From Marivivens donghaensis (lineage in GTDB: Bacteria; Pseudomonadota; Alphaproteobacteria; Rhodobacterales; Rhodobacteraceae): 64,000 bases of DNA. A program made the position numbers and the translations under genes. The DNA lies in contig NZ_JALNPR010000001.1 in assembly GCF_023541015.1 (NCBI RefSeq), positions 248,001 through 312,000 of the forward strand, given 5' to 3'. The notes beneath the pieces were generated by a model. It ran no database searches. It was not told the DNA's origin and worked only from the letters and a program-made list of their open reading frames with translations. Shown here piece by piece: positions 16,406-24,520 of this stretch. Within the stretch, counting starts at the first letter, position 1; each line of letters begins with the position of its first letter.

Positions 16406-17146
16406 TTATATTGCTTCTGAGAGGTCGTTGTTAAGCATCATATGTTCAGCGACATCCAGCCACAGTTGATCAATTTGGTCTATAACCTTGGGATCAAATT
16501 GATCTGCGACTTTCCAGTATCGTCCATTTGGCACCATGTAGTTTGCGCGCGCTTCAGCGCTCAGTGCACGCTCAATAAGGCTGCTTTGAAACCTGATAGG
16601 TCGAACAGAGTTTAGGCTTGAATGAACGGCTCTTGGATAAATCAGACGGCTTGTAGGAGCATTCGATAGGTTTACCAAGGCGCAGTTCGACTGAGATGCG
16701 AGTGCCAAAAGACGCGCTGATTTTGCTTCAAGGGATCGCAGGGTGATGTCGTCGCGCAATGGGTCAGCCGTTCCTTGGCCATAAAAATGCGTTGGCCCGG
16801 TCTGGGGATAAACCATGTCACAACCGATCATGGCTATAACGCGTGGTTTGAGCGCGGCAAGCGCCCAGTAAGCGGCGGTGAAGGCCATAGTGCCTCCAGC
16901 ATAAACAAAGCCACCAAATTGGTTTTGCAGAGGTACATAATCATTTGCGCAGATCGTTTTTTGATCTGTTTTAAATAATCGTGGACGTCTGTCTATCGGG
17001 AAATCCTCGGGATGAATGAGATAGTCCCAATCGGGGCGTACTTGCCATGCATTGTTGATCGCGACGATGGTTTGGGACGAACTGCGGCGCCAATCTCTTG
17101 ACTGAAGTGCCCCAGGTCCTGAACCAATAATAATGACTACACCCAC
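16406..17146 (-). CDS. Glycosyltransferase-like/DUF115-like protein, function unknown
   Basis: 246 residues if read from a GTG at 17146, which has a GGGGAG ribosome site 8 bases upstream. An ATG at 17227 would add 27 unlikely residues. The protein opens with a nucleotide-binding-like strand-loop VVIIIGSGPGALQSRDW. INNAWQVRPDWDYLIHPED and AGGTMAFTAAYWALAALKP follow, then MIGCDMVYPQTGPTHFYGQG. This pattern recalls the DUF115/MptE and sialyltransferase-like folds that use nucleotide-sugar donors. There is no signal peptide. It stands alone between the mobile scar and the D-amino-acid dehydrogenase. Assignment is by resemblance only. Confidence 0.55.
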   Translation of the reverse strand: MGVVIIIGSGPGALQSRDWRRSSSQTIVAINNAWQVRPDWDYLIHPEDFPIDRRPRLFKTDQKTICANDYVPLQNQFGGFVYAGGTMAFTAAYWALAALKPRVIAMIGCDMVYPQTGPTHFYGQGTADPLRDDITLRSLEAKSARLLALASQSNCALVNLSNAPTSRLIYPRAVHSSLNSVRPIRFQSSLIERALSAEARANYMVPNGRYWKVADQFDPKVIDQIDQLWLDVAEHMMLNNDLSEAI

Positions 17147-17428
17147 GGCTTGGACTCCCCGTTGCCACTTCTTCTCTGTGTCTGAGTTAGGGCAATCCGA
17201 GGGTGTAGCAATCAAATGGAGCAACATTCTTTGGTTTTGGCCCAGTCGGCAATCACGACAGCCGAGGGAATATTAAGACCTTGTGCATCGGAACTCTTGG
17301 CGAGTGGTATGCCAATCCAGCGCGAAAACCGAGTTGGCGGCCTCAGTTCCGTAGTCTGCAGGAGATGGGATATTCGCGACGATTGTGATGCGTCAGCAAT
17401 GTTGCTGTGTGGTAGTCGGAACCAACGG

Positions 17429-18646
17429 TTAACCCAGTTTTACCAAATCGCTCACGATTGCGGCGGTGGCGGGTGCGAGAGTGACGCCGATGTGGCCATG
17501 TCCAAATGCCATGATCACGTTTTTGTTGTGTTTTGTGGCTCGGATAACGGGGACTGAATCCGGCATGGATGGGCGAAACCCGAACCAAGTTCGACTAGGT
17601 ACCCCCAAGGCTGGAAACATGTCACGTGCTCCGCGTTCTAGCATTTTTAGTCGGTGTTCAGACTGCGGCAAAGAAAGTCCGCCCAATTCGACCGTTCCAG
17701 CGATGCGCAATCGTCCGACCATTGGCGAGGCGTAAAAGCCGCGTTTGGCAGAGCATACTGGCCGCGTCACCGGCGGCGTATCCATGTCGAACTCCAAGTG
17801 ATACCCGCGTTCGGTATCAAGGCGCACAGTATCGCCCGCCGAGCGTGCCAAAGGTTTCGAAAACGCCCCCGCGGCCACAACCACCTTATTGGCCTGAAGA
17901 ACGTGGTCTGTGCAGTGAACCTTTATCCGTGTTCCGTCACTGTCGTCGATTGCATACGCGGCCGTCGGATAGATCGTGACTCCCCGTTCCACCAAGTTCT
18001 TGGCGAAAATCTTCATAACTTCCCCAGGGTTGTCGATGCTCGTTGCGTCGGGAAAGAAATGAGCGCCGCCCTCAAAGGGCTGTAAATTGGGTTCGAGGCG
18101 CAAGACCTCGTCGGCGGTTATGACTTCGACCGCGACGCCGTTCTGTCTCCGCAGCCTTTCGTCGTATTTTGCGGCGGCAAAGGCTTTGTTTGACTCATAA
18201 AGGTACAAGCATCCTCGCCGATGCAAATGATGTGATGCGCCAAGTTCGAGGCTAAGTTCATGCCACATGTCGCTCGCGTTTTTCAGGAGCGCGCCGATCC
18301 TCTGGGCATTGTTTTCAGCTTGCTTGGGGAGGCTTTGGTAGAAAAACTCGATCAACCAAGGCGCGAGGCTTGGCAAGGTCTGATAACGCAAAGACAATGG
18401 GCTGTTACGGTCAAAGAACAGACTGGGCAAATTGCGAAGCACATTAGGCGTACCCACTGGAATTGTTGCATAATCTGCAATTGTGCCAGCATTCCCGTAA
18501 GACGCACCCATGCCCAATTCATTAGGTTCGATAAGCGCGACCTCTCTGCCTTCTTTGGCAAGGCGAAAGGCTATGCTCATTCCAACGACACCACCGCCGA
18601 TGACGATAATTTCGTGGTGATCAGGTTTGGGGGTAAGATCAGGCAT
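17429..18646 (-). CDS. FAD-dependent D-amino-acid dehydrogenase (DadA/HypF-like)
   Basis: 405 residues. The N-terminal Rossmann motif IIVIGGGVVGMSIAFRLAKEG is clear (residues about 12-30), and the DAO-type C-terminus WFGFRPSMPDSVPVI plus AFGHGHIGVTLAP is typical of DadA. These enzymes oxidise D-amino acids to 2-oxo or imino acids with electrons going to the respiratory chain. In HpbD-type pathways such an enzyme (HypF) oxidises cis-4-hydroxy-D-proline. The gene is on the opposite strand and separated from hpbD by the mobile scar, so a role in the same pathway is plausible but not shown. Other D-amino acids remain possible. Confidence 0.85.
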   Translation of the reverse strand: MPDLTPKPDHHEIIVIGGGVVGMSIAFRLAKEGREVALIEPNELGMGASYGNAGTIADYATIPVGTPNVLRNLPSLFFDRNSPLSLRYQTLPSLAPWLIEFFYQSLPKQAENNAQRIGALLKNASDMWHELSLELGASHHLHRRGCLYLYESNKAFAAAKYDERLRRQNGVAVEVITADEVLRLEPNLQPFEGGAHFFPDATSIDNPGEVMKIFAKNLVERGVTIYPTAAYAIDDSDGTRIKVHCTDHVLQANKVVVAAGAFSKPLARSAGDTVRLDTERGYHLEFDMDTPPVTRPVCSAKRGFYASPMVGRLRIAGTVELGGLSLPQSEHRLKMLERGARDMFPALGVPSRTWFGFRPSMPDSVPVIRATKHNKNVIMAFGHGHIGVTLAPATAAIVSDLVKLG

Positions 18647-18738
18647 AAGTGCTCACGTCGCGAAAGCTGACTTCAAGGTCGCCATAGTGCGATATTAATT
18701 CGGCGTGTCAAATTCTCGATTTCGACGCGACGTCTAGC

Positions 18739-19179
18739 CTAACACGTCGAACAGCCGCGTTCGCGTGTGGGGGCGACTGGGGTGTAGCCTTCGCGCAGGA
18801 TGCGGTTCATGCCGCCTTGGACATCGATCACGGGGCCGTTGATCAATTGGGCGATCTGGCGCGTGGCTTGGGATGTGCGATTGCCTGATCGACACACGAG
18901 CGCCAGCTTTTGCCCGTCGCGAAGGTGTGGTTGAACGGCTTGAAGGAACGATTGCGGGTCGGTGTAGGTGACGAGCAGAGCGCCCTCAATCACGCCTGTT
19001 TGCTTCCATTCTTCGGGGCGCCGAATGTCGACGAGCAATGTGTCCTCAGATGTGGCAAGCGCCTGACCACTGAGCGCTTCTAGCGTGAGGTTTTCGGCGT
19101 GAGCCTCAGGTTGATACAGCCCGAATCCGATTGCGGCGGTTGAAATGACGGCGGCGCCCAAGAAAACTCTGCGATTCAT
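18739..19179 (-). CDS. Exported rhodanese-domain protein
   Basis: 146 residues. The N-terminus MNRRVFLGAAVISTAA resembles a Tat signal (RRVFLG) with cleavage after AHA (about residue 28). A single rhodanese domain follows, with VDIRRPEEW and the active-site loop VCRSGNRT carrying the catalytic Cys. The last residues are CSTC, a possible extra thiol or metal pair. It probably handles periplasmic sulfur transfer or redox chemistry. It is a single gene. Confidence 0.85.
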   Translation of the reverse strand: MNRRVFLGAAVISTAAIGFGLYQPEAHAENLTLEALSGQALATSEDTLLVDIRRPEEWKQTGVIEGALLVTYTDPQSFLQAVQPHLRDGQKLALVCRSGNRTSQATRQIAQLINGPVIDVQGGMNRILREGYTPVAPTRERGCSTC

Positions 19180-19394
19180 CGTTCATCCTCATGAATTTTT
19201 GCCACATATAATATAATGAAAATGTAATGTGTAGGGGCCAACTAGCTGCGTTTGGTCGCGGGGTGAGGCAAAAATGACCGACTGACCCCATCAAAAGCAT
19301 ATCCTAATGGAGTATTCTGTCGATTTCATTTGAAATCTTCCTCGCTCTCTGCAAGCTGCGCCAAAGTTCTCTTTGCAAACATAGCAGGAAAAAG

Positions 19395-19595
19395 ATGGAA
19401 GTTTCGGTTCGCGACAATAATGTCGAGCAAGCGTTGCGTGTGTTAAAGAAAAAGCTCCAGCGTGAAGGGGTTTATCGCGAAATGCGTCTGAAAGAGTATT
19501 TCGAGAAACCTTCCATCCGCAAAGCGCGCGAGCAGAAGGAAGCGATCAGCCGTCAGCGTAAACTGGCTCGCAAACGGGCTCAAATGCTCGGCTAA
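19395..19595 (+). CDS. rpsU: 30S ribosomal protein S21
   Basis: 66 residues with the S21 pattern: [20 protein letters not shown], then [18 protein letters not shown] and a basic C-terminal tail. It is highly basic and of standard length. It is a monocistronic small gene in a region that otherwise looks rearranged, with a purine-rich AGGAAAAAG just upstream of the ATG. It is a part of the small ribosomal subunit near the anti-Shine-Dalgarno. Confidence 0.96.
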   Translation: MEVSVRDNNVEQALRVLKKKLQREGVYREMRLKEYFEKPSIRKAREQKEAISRQRKLARKRAQMLG

Positions 19596-19832
19596 GCTAG
19601 GCTGGTTCGCGCCGAGTTGGGTGCGTCTATCCAAGGTTGCTGCATTCGTCGAAAGACGTCGATGTAGAACATTACAGAAGCTGCACGACTAGCGCCTTTC
19701 ATCCTGAACACCGATGTGTTGTTTTTGGGTGGGATCGAGGCGCAAAGTTGGCAGCTTTTTCTGTTTCGCCTTTAAGTCTCTGAATTCACGATAGTTTTAA
19801 CGCCCGCCTACTCGGCAAAGGCACGTGCGTGT

Positions 19833-20111
19833 TTGATTGCGGCCGTAGCTGCGTTTGGGATGAAGACATCGCTTCAGGATTTGCAGAAGGTTGGCGGTGG
19901 GGCCGTTGGCGTTCGGCTGACGTTTGGGGGTAAGATCACGACCTATAGGCGCCTGGCTGGGCAGTCCGTCGGGTTCTATCCCGAACAGGACACCTTCGCG
20001 CGCCGCTGGAAGGTCGATGCTCGTTTCGAACCCGCGATGGAGGACACGGTCAGAGACCGACGTTACGCAGCATGGAAACGCGCGGTCGCAGCGACGATAA
20101 GCGCGGTCTAG
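19833..20111 (+). pseudogene. Chimeric remnant of glycerol-3-phosphate dehydrogenase (glpD) and glycerol kinase (glpK)
   Basis: One open frame joins two unrelated ends. FGGKITTYRRLA is the hallmark GlpD segment. Directly after it, GQSVGFYPEQDTFARRWKVD and RFEPAMEDTVRDRRYAAWKRAV resemble the extreme C-terminus of glycerol kinases (xxWxxDRxFxPxMxxxxRxxxYxxWxxAV). I read this as the product of a deletion that fused neighbouring glpD and glpK, leaving about 90 residues. No domain is complete. The frame ends at the 3' end of the PAS-LuxR gene, which is on the other strand. Confidence 0.6.
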
Positions 20112-20656
20112 GCGATCGGAATACCCGCGAGATGCGCAACGAGCTCCAACCCGTTGCGGGCACCGAATTTGTCCATGAGCTTTGCGCGGTAAACTTCGAC
20201 AGTGCGAGGGCTGATCTCTAGGCGACGCGCGATTTCCTTGGACGTTAGTCCCTCGGCCAGCATCTGCGCCACCTGTCGTTCGCGGCGCGTGAGTTCGGTC
20301 ACAGGGCGATTGTCCGAAATGTCTGCAAAGCTCCACACCGATTTTGCAAAGGGCTGATCAAGGTCGAGCGACTGCCCCCGAACACGACACCAAAACAGGC
20401 TGCCATCCTTGCGACGCATGATGCGTTCGTCGGCATAGCGCCCCAGCCCGCGCATCTTTTCGGCGCCGATCTGGCCAATGCGCTGAAATTCCTCTGACGA
20501 GGGATACAGTTTTGACAGTGAATGCCCCTGAAGTTCGGAGGCCGCAAATCCGAACATTTCGCAAAAGCGGGCGTTGCAGCGCTGGATCACGCGATCCTCG
20601 GCGTAGATCAAACCGACTGGCGCGCTCTCAAAGGCTAGTGCGGCAAACCTGTCCAT
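20108..20656 (-). CDS. PAS-LuxR transcriptional regulator
   Basis: 182 residues. A PAS domain (FESAPVGLIYAEDRVIQRCN to about residue 115) is followed by a LuxR/FixJ helix-turn-helix: LTRRERQVAQMLAEGLTSKE, then IARRLEISPRTVEVYRAKLM. No receiver domain or kinase is present. It diverges from the thiolase operon at 20740, so it probably regulates that operon in response to a small ligand or redox state sensed by PAS (inference). Confidence 0.85.
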   Translation of the reverse strand: MDRFAALAFESAPVGLIYAEDRVIQRCNARFCEMFGFAASELQGHSLSKLYPSSEEFQRIGQIGAEKMRGLGRYADERIMRRKDGSLFWCRVRGQSLDLDQPFAKSVWSFADISDNRPVTELTRRERQVAQMLAEGLTSKEIARRLEISPRTVEVYRAKLMDKFGARNGLELVAHLAGIPIA

Positions 20657-20739
20657 CTCTTGTCACCCGTTACGTAGTTTCACGGATCGCGCGGCCCGAC
20701 CCGCTGGAGTATTCCGATGGAAAGGGAATGGAGGCAAGT

Positions 20740-21900
20740 ATGGACGCAAGAATAGTTGGCTGGGGGCACACCAAATTTGGCGTGCATCGTGACAAGAGCC
20801 TAGAGGCGTTAATCCAGCAGGCGGCGTCTGAGGCGATCAAAAGCGCAGGTCTCACGCCGAACGATATCGACGCGATTTGGCTCGGTCATTTTAACAACAG
20901 CATGGTGCCTGACGCCTTTGCCGCCTCGCTCGTGTTGGGGATGGATGACGGATTGCGGTTTAAACCAGCGACCCGCGTGGAGAACGCCTGCGCGTCGGGA
21001 TCTGCCGCGGTCTATGCGGCGCGCAATGCGATCCGCGCTGGTGACGCGCGCTGTGTCTTGGTGATCGGCGTCGAAAAGATGACCGAACTCGACACCAAAG
21101 GCGTGACGGCGGCCCTCGCTGGTGCATCCTATTCCGCCGAAGAAGCAGGCGTGAGTTTCCCGCTGATCTTTGGCCGTATCGCCGCGGGATATTTTGATGC
21201 CTTTGGTGATCAATCCGAACCGCTTGCGCGGATCGCGGTGAAAAACCATGAAAACGCTCTGAGCAATCCGCTGGCCCACCTGCAGCGCGAGGTGACATTT
21301 GATTTCTGCAATGAGGTCAGTGAAAAGAACCCGATGATCGCGGCCCCGCTTCGGCTCACCGATTGTTCGCTGATCAGCGATGGCGCAGCGGCGCTGGTGA
21401 TGGTGGCAGACGATATGACGGCGGATTTCGACCATGTTGCGGGATTTCGCGCTGCCGTGCAGTTGAACGATTTTCTGCCAATGTCGCGGCGCGATATGAC
21501 CGAATTGACCGCCGCGCGGCGCACCTTTGAAACCGCATATGAAATGGCGGGGATCACCGTTGATGATCTCGATCTGGCTGAAGTCCATGATTGTTTCACC
21601 ATCGCGGAACTGATGATCTACGAGGCGATGGGCCTTGCCGAAAAAGGCAAAGGGGCCAGCCTGGTGACTGAGGGCGCGACCCTGCGTGGTGGCCGTCTTC
21701 CGATCAACCTGTCGGGCGGGCTAAAGGCCAAAGGGCATCCCGTTGGCGCAACGGGCGTGTCGATGCATGTCCTTACTGCGCAACAGGTCACGGGGCAGGC
21801 AGGTGGCGTTCAGCTGGAAGGTGCGGAACTGGCCTGTGTGTTTAACATGGGTGGCTCGGGCGTTGCGAACTACTGTTCAATCCTAGAGGCCGTTCGATGA
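20740..21900 (+). CDS. Thiolase-family acyl-CoA acetyltransferase (SCPx-like)
   Basis: 386 residues from the ATG at 20740, chosen because GGAGG lies six bases upstream and MDARIVGWGHTKFG matches the family start. The nucleophile Cys lies in VENACASGSAAV, with the second active-site blocks AEVHDCFTIAEL and GGLKAKGHPVGATG. The SCPx-type thiolase fold suggests cleavage or condensation of short or branched 3-ketoacyl-CoA. Its stop overlaps the start of the acyl-CoA ligase, and a 3-hydroxybutyrate dehydrogenase follows. The operon may handle 3-hydroxybutyrate/acetoacetate or a related ketoacid. Confidence 0.88.
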   Translation: MDARIVGWGHTKFGVHRDKSLEALIQQAASEAIKSAGLTPNDIDAIWLGHFNNSMVPDAFAASLVLGMDDGLRFKPATRVENACASGSAAVYAARNAIRAGDARCVLVIGVEKMTELDTKGVTAALAGASYSAEEAGVSFPLIFGRIAAGYFDAFGDQSEPLARIAVKNHENALSNPLAHLQREVTFDFCNEVSEKNPMIAAPLRLTDCSLISDGAAALVMVADDMTADFDHVAGFRAAVQLNDFLPMSRRDMTELTAARRTFETAYEMAGITVDDLDLAEVHDCFTIAELMIYEAMGLAEKGKGASLVTEGATLRGGRLPINLSGGLKAKGHPVGATGVSMHVLTAQQVTGQAGGVQLEGAELACVFNMGGSGVANYCSILEAVR

Positions 21901-23423
21901 ACCCCGCTGAATGGTTGAAACGAACGGCAACGCGGTCCCCTGATCGTCCTGCGCTCTATTCTGGCGAAACCCTCGTATCGACATACGCGGGTTTTGACCG
22001 CGCGGCGGCATCGATTGGGGCTGCGTTGAGGGCACGCGGAATTGGCGCGGGGCATCGCGTCGCGGTGTTCATGTATAACTGTCCTGAATTCCTCGAAACG
22101 CTCTATGGCAGTTGGTATGCGGGCGCGGCGGCAGTGCCAATCAACGCGAAGCTACATCCCAAAGAGGCGACTTGGATCATCCGTAATGCGGGCGCTGATT
22201 TGGTATTCAGTGATGACGTATTGGTCGGGGATCTGTCTGATCTGTCGGAAGGGCGAGAGATCATTTCCGTCAACGGGACCGCGTTTGCAGAGATGAAACA
22301 GGCTGATCCGATGCCAGCGCCAGTCGGTCTGAACGAGAGCGATCTCCTTTGGCTGTTCTACACCTCAGGCACCACGGGCAAACCCAAGGGCGTGGCCCTG
22401 ACCTGTGGCAACATAGCTGCGATGACTTTTACCTACTTCACCGATGTGGATGATGTTTTCGCGGAGGACGCAATCCTTTATGCCGCGCCAATGTCGCATG
22501 GCGCTGGGCTCTATAACTTTATGCATGTGATGCGCGGGGCGCGGCATCTGGTGCCCGAAAGTGGTGGTTTTGATGCGGCAGAAATCCTGATGCTGGGCAA
22601 ACGAATGGGGCCGATTTCCATGTTCGCGGCGCCGACCATGGTGCGGCGGCTGGTCGATACCGCGAAAGCCAGTTCTGAAACGGGCGAAGGCCTTCGGACC
22701 ATCGTCTACGCGGGCGGTCCAATGTATGAGGCCGATATTTTGGACGCGACCGAGGTGATGGGCGCACGCTTTGTTCAAATCTATGGGCAGGGGGAATGTC
22801 CTATGGGCATTACGGCCTTGCCTCGTGGTGACGTGATAGACCGCAGTCATCCACGCTGGCGGGACCGTTTGAATTCCGTCGGCACGGCGCAGAGCGCGGT
22901 GCGCGTGCGCATCGTTGATCAGGACGGCGCAGAGCTTCCCCGAGGTGAAATCGGCGAAATCGTCGTCAAAGGTGCGACCGTGATGTCTGGCTATTGGCAG
23001 AACCCTGAGGCGACCCAAAAAGCGATCCGTGATGGGTGGCTTTGGACGGGTGATATGGGGCGCATGGATGACGACGGCTACGTCACCTTGCAGGACCGAT
23101 CAAAGGACATGATCATTTCTGGCGGCTCAAACATCTACCCCCGCGAGGTCGAAGAGGTTCTACTGAGCCACCCGAATGTGCATGAGGTTGCGGTTATCGG
23201 CACGCCTCATCCCGAATGGGGCGAAGAGGTGATCGCATTTGTCGTCACACTGCCTGACGCTAACGTTTCGTCCGCAGAATTGGATGCGCTGTGCCTCGAC
23301 CGCATCGCTCGTTTCAAACGGCCCAAAGCCTATCGATTTATCGATGCACTCCCCAAAAACAACTACGGCAAAGTCCTCAAGACTGAATTGAGAGACCGTA
23401 TGAAAAAGGAACCCACCACATGA
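21897..23423 (+). CDS. Acyl-CoA ligase (AMP-forming, class I adenylate-forming enzyme)
   Basis: 508 residues, standard length. The P-loop-like LFYTSGTTGKPKGVAL motif is at about residues 155-170, with YGQGECPMG (A5) and WLWTGDMGRMDDDGYVTLQD (A7/A8). The C-terminal SGGSNIYPREVEEVL and the lysine in PKNNYGKVLKTEL (A10) complete the set of core motifs. It activates a carboxylic acid to its CoA thioester in the cytoplasm. Start overlaps the thiolase stop and its stop overlaps the dehydrogenase start, so the three are one operon. The substrate is unknown. Context favours a short-chain oxo or hydroxy acid. Confidence 0.9.
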   Translation: MNPAEWLKRTATRSPDRPALYSGETLVSTYAGFDRAAASIGAALRARGIGAGHRVAVFMYNCPEFLETLYGSWYAGAAAVPINAKLHPKEATWIIRNAGADLVFSDDVLVGDLSDLSEGREIISVNGTAFAEMKQADPMPAPVGLNESDLLWLFYTSGTTGKPKGVALTCGNIAAMTFTYFTDVDDVFAEDAILYAAPMSHGAGLYNFMHVMRGARHLVPESGGFDAAEILMLGKRMGPISMFAAPTMVRRLVDTAKASSETGEGLRTIVYAGGPMYEADILDATEVMGARFVQIYGQGECPMGITALPRGDVIDRSHPRWRDRLNSVGTAQSAVRVRIVDQDGAELPRGEIGEIVVKGATVMSGYWQNPEATQKAIRDGWLWTGDMGRMDDDGYVTLQDRSKDMIISGGSNIYPREVEEVLLSHPNVHEVAVIGTPHPEWGEEVIAFVVTLPDANVSSAELDALCLDRIARFKRPKAYRFIDALPKNNYGKVLKTELRDRMKKEPTT

Positions 23424-24223
23424 CATTCCTGACAGGTAAAACGGCTCTGGTTACGGGCTCTGTCCAAGGCATCGGTTTGGCGATTGCAAAGGAACTGGCA
23501 GGTGCAGGGGCACGCATTGCGGTTCATGGATTGGCTGATGCTGCCCTAGCGCAAGCTGCGGTGGATACTCTGCTGGCCGCAGGTGCACCTGAAGTGCGGT
23601 TCTTTGAGGCGGATATGCGAGATGTGGCAGCCATCGAACGAATGATGACAGAAGTCGATGAATGGGGTGGGATCGACGTTTTGGTGAACAACGCGGGCAT
23701 CCAGAAAACCGCCATGCTTGCCGATATGGACAAAGAAACGTGGGACGCGATCATCGGCATCAACCTCTCTGGTCCGTTCCACACGATGCGGCTCGCTATG
23801 CCGAAGATGGCTGAAAAAGGCTATGGCCGCGTGATCAACATCGCCAGCGTCCACGGCACTGTCGCCTCGGTCGCCAAGGTTCCCTATTGCGCGTCAAAGT
23901 TCGGGCTGGTGGGCATGTCAAAGGTCGCTGCCTTGGAATACGCAGCGGCAGGGTCCAAACGTGATGGCGGCATCACGGTGAACTGTATCGGACCCGGCTG
24001 GACCGAGACCGCGATTATTGAACCGCAGATCATCGAACGGGCGGCTAAATATGGTGGCGACCGCGAGAAAGGCATCGCCGAACTTCTCGCCGAAAAACAG
24101 CCAAGCCGACGGACTTCTGACCCGTCCGAAATCGGGGCTCTTGCCCTCTGGCTGTGCAACCCGATTGCGCACAATGTGACAGGCGCGGTGATCCCCGTTG
24201 ATGGTGGTTGGACGGCGCAGTAA
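23420..24223 (+). CDS. 3-Hydroxybutyrate dehydrogenase (SDR family)
   Basis: 267 residues. The SDR cofactor motif TGSVQGIGLAIA, the NNAG block, and the catalytic Ser-Tyr-Lys (IASVHGTVAS, then YCASK) are intact. The C-terminal segment ELLAEKQPSRRTSDPSEIGA matches D-3-hydroxybutyrate dehydrogenases (BdhA). The reaction is interconversion of 3-hydroxybutyrate and acetoacetate with NAD. It is the last gene of the operon, and a weak GC hairpin follows. Related short-chain 3-hydroxy acids are possible substrates. Confidence 0.85.
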   Translation: MTFLTGKTALVTGSVQGIGLAIAKELAGAGARIAVHGLADAALAQAAVDTLLAAGAPEVRFFEADMRDVAAIERMMTEVDEWGGIDVLVNNAGIQKTAMLADMDKETWDAIIGINLSGPFHTMRLAMPKMAEKGYGRVINIASVHGTVASVAKVPYCASKFGLVGMSKVAALEYAAAGSKRDGGITVNCIGPGWTETAIIEPQIIERAAKYGGDREKGIAELLAEKQPSRRTSDPSEIGALALWLCNPIAHNVTGAVIPVDGGWTAQ

Positions 24224-24251
24224 CGGCCCCCAACTATAATCTGAGATATAG

Positions 24252-24280
24252 GCCGCCTCGAAAAGGGGCGGCTCGTCATT
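24252..24280 (+). terminator. Weak GC hairpin after the dehydrogenase operon
   Basis: GCCGCC (24252-24257) pairs with GGCGGC (24267-24272) around a 9-base loop. The following TCGTCATTT is only weakly T-rich, so termination may be partial. The remaining bases to 24520 are AT-rich and probably hold the protease promoter. Confidence 0.5.
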
Positions 24281-24520
24281 TGACTAAGGCGCCTCGTAAT
24301 TACGGAGCGTCAGAATTGGCATTTCAACCCTTGACCTAACTTCGTGTGAGATTTACCTCATTAGTTGTTAAACCTTAAGTGGTGATTTTTTACCTCATTT
24401 TGATTTCTGCAACGGATCGCTTACCGCTTATTTTGGCGGATGCAGTTGTTACATTTGTATTGATTTATTGGGTTTCCTGCTGCGGCAGGTCTGTTGCTGT
24501 GCTTTTTTAAGGCTCATGCA

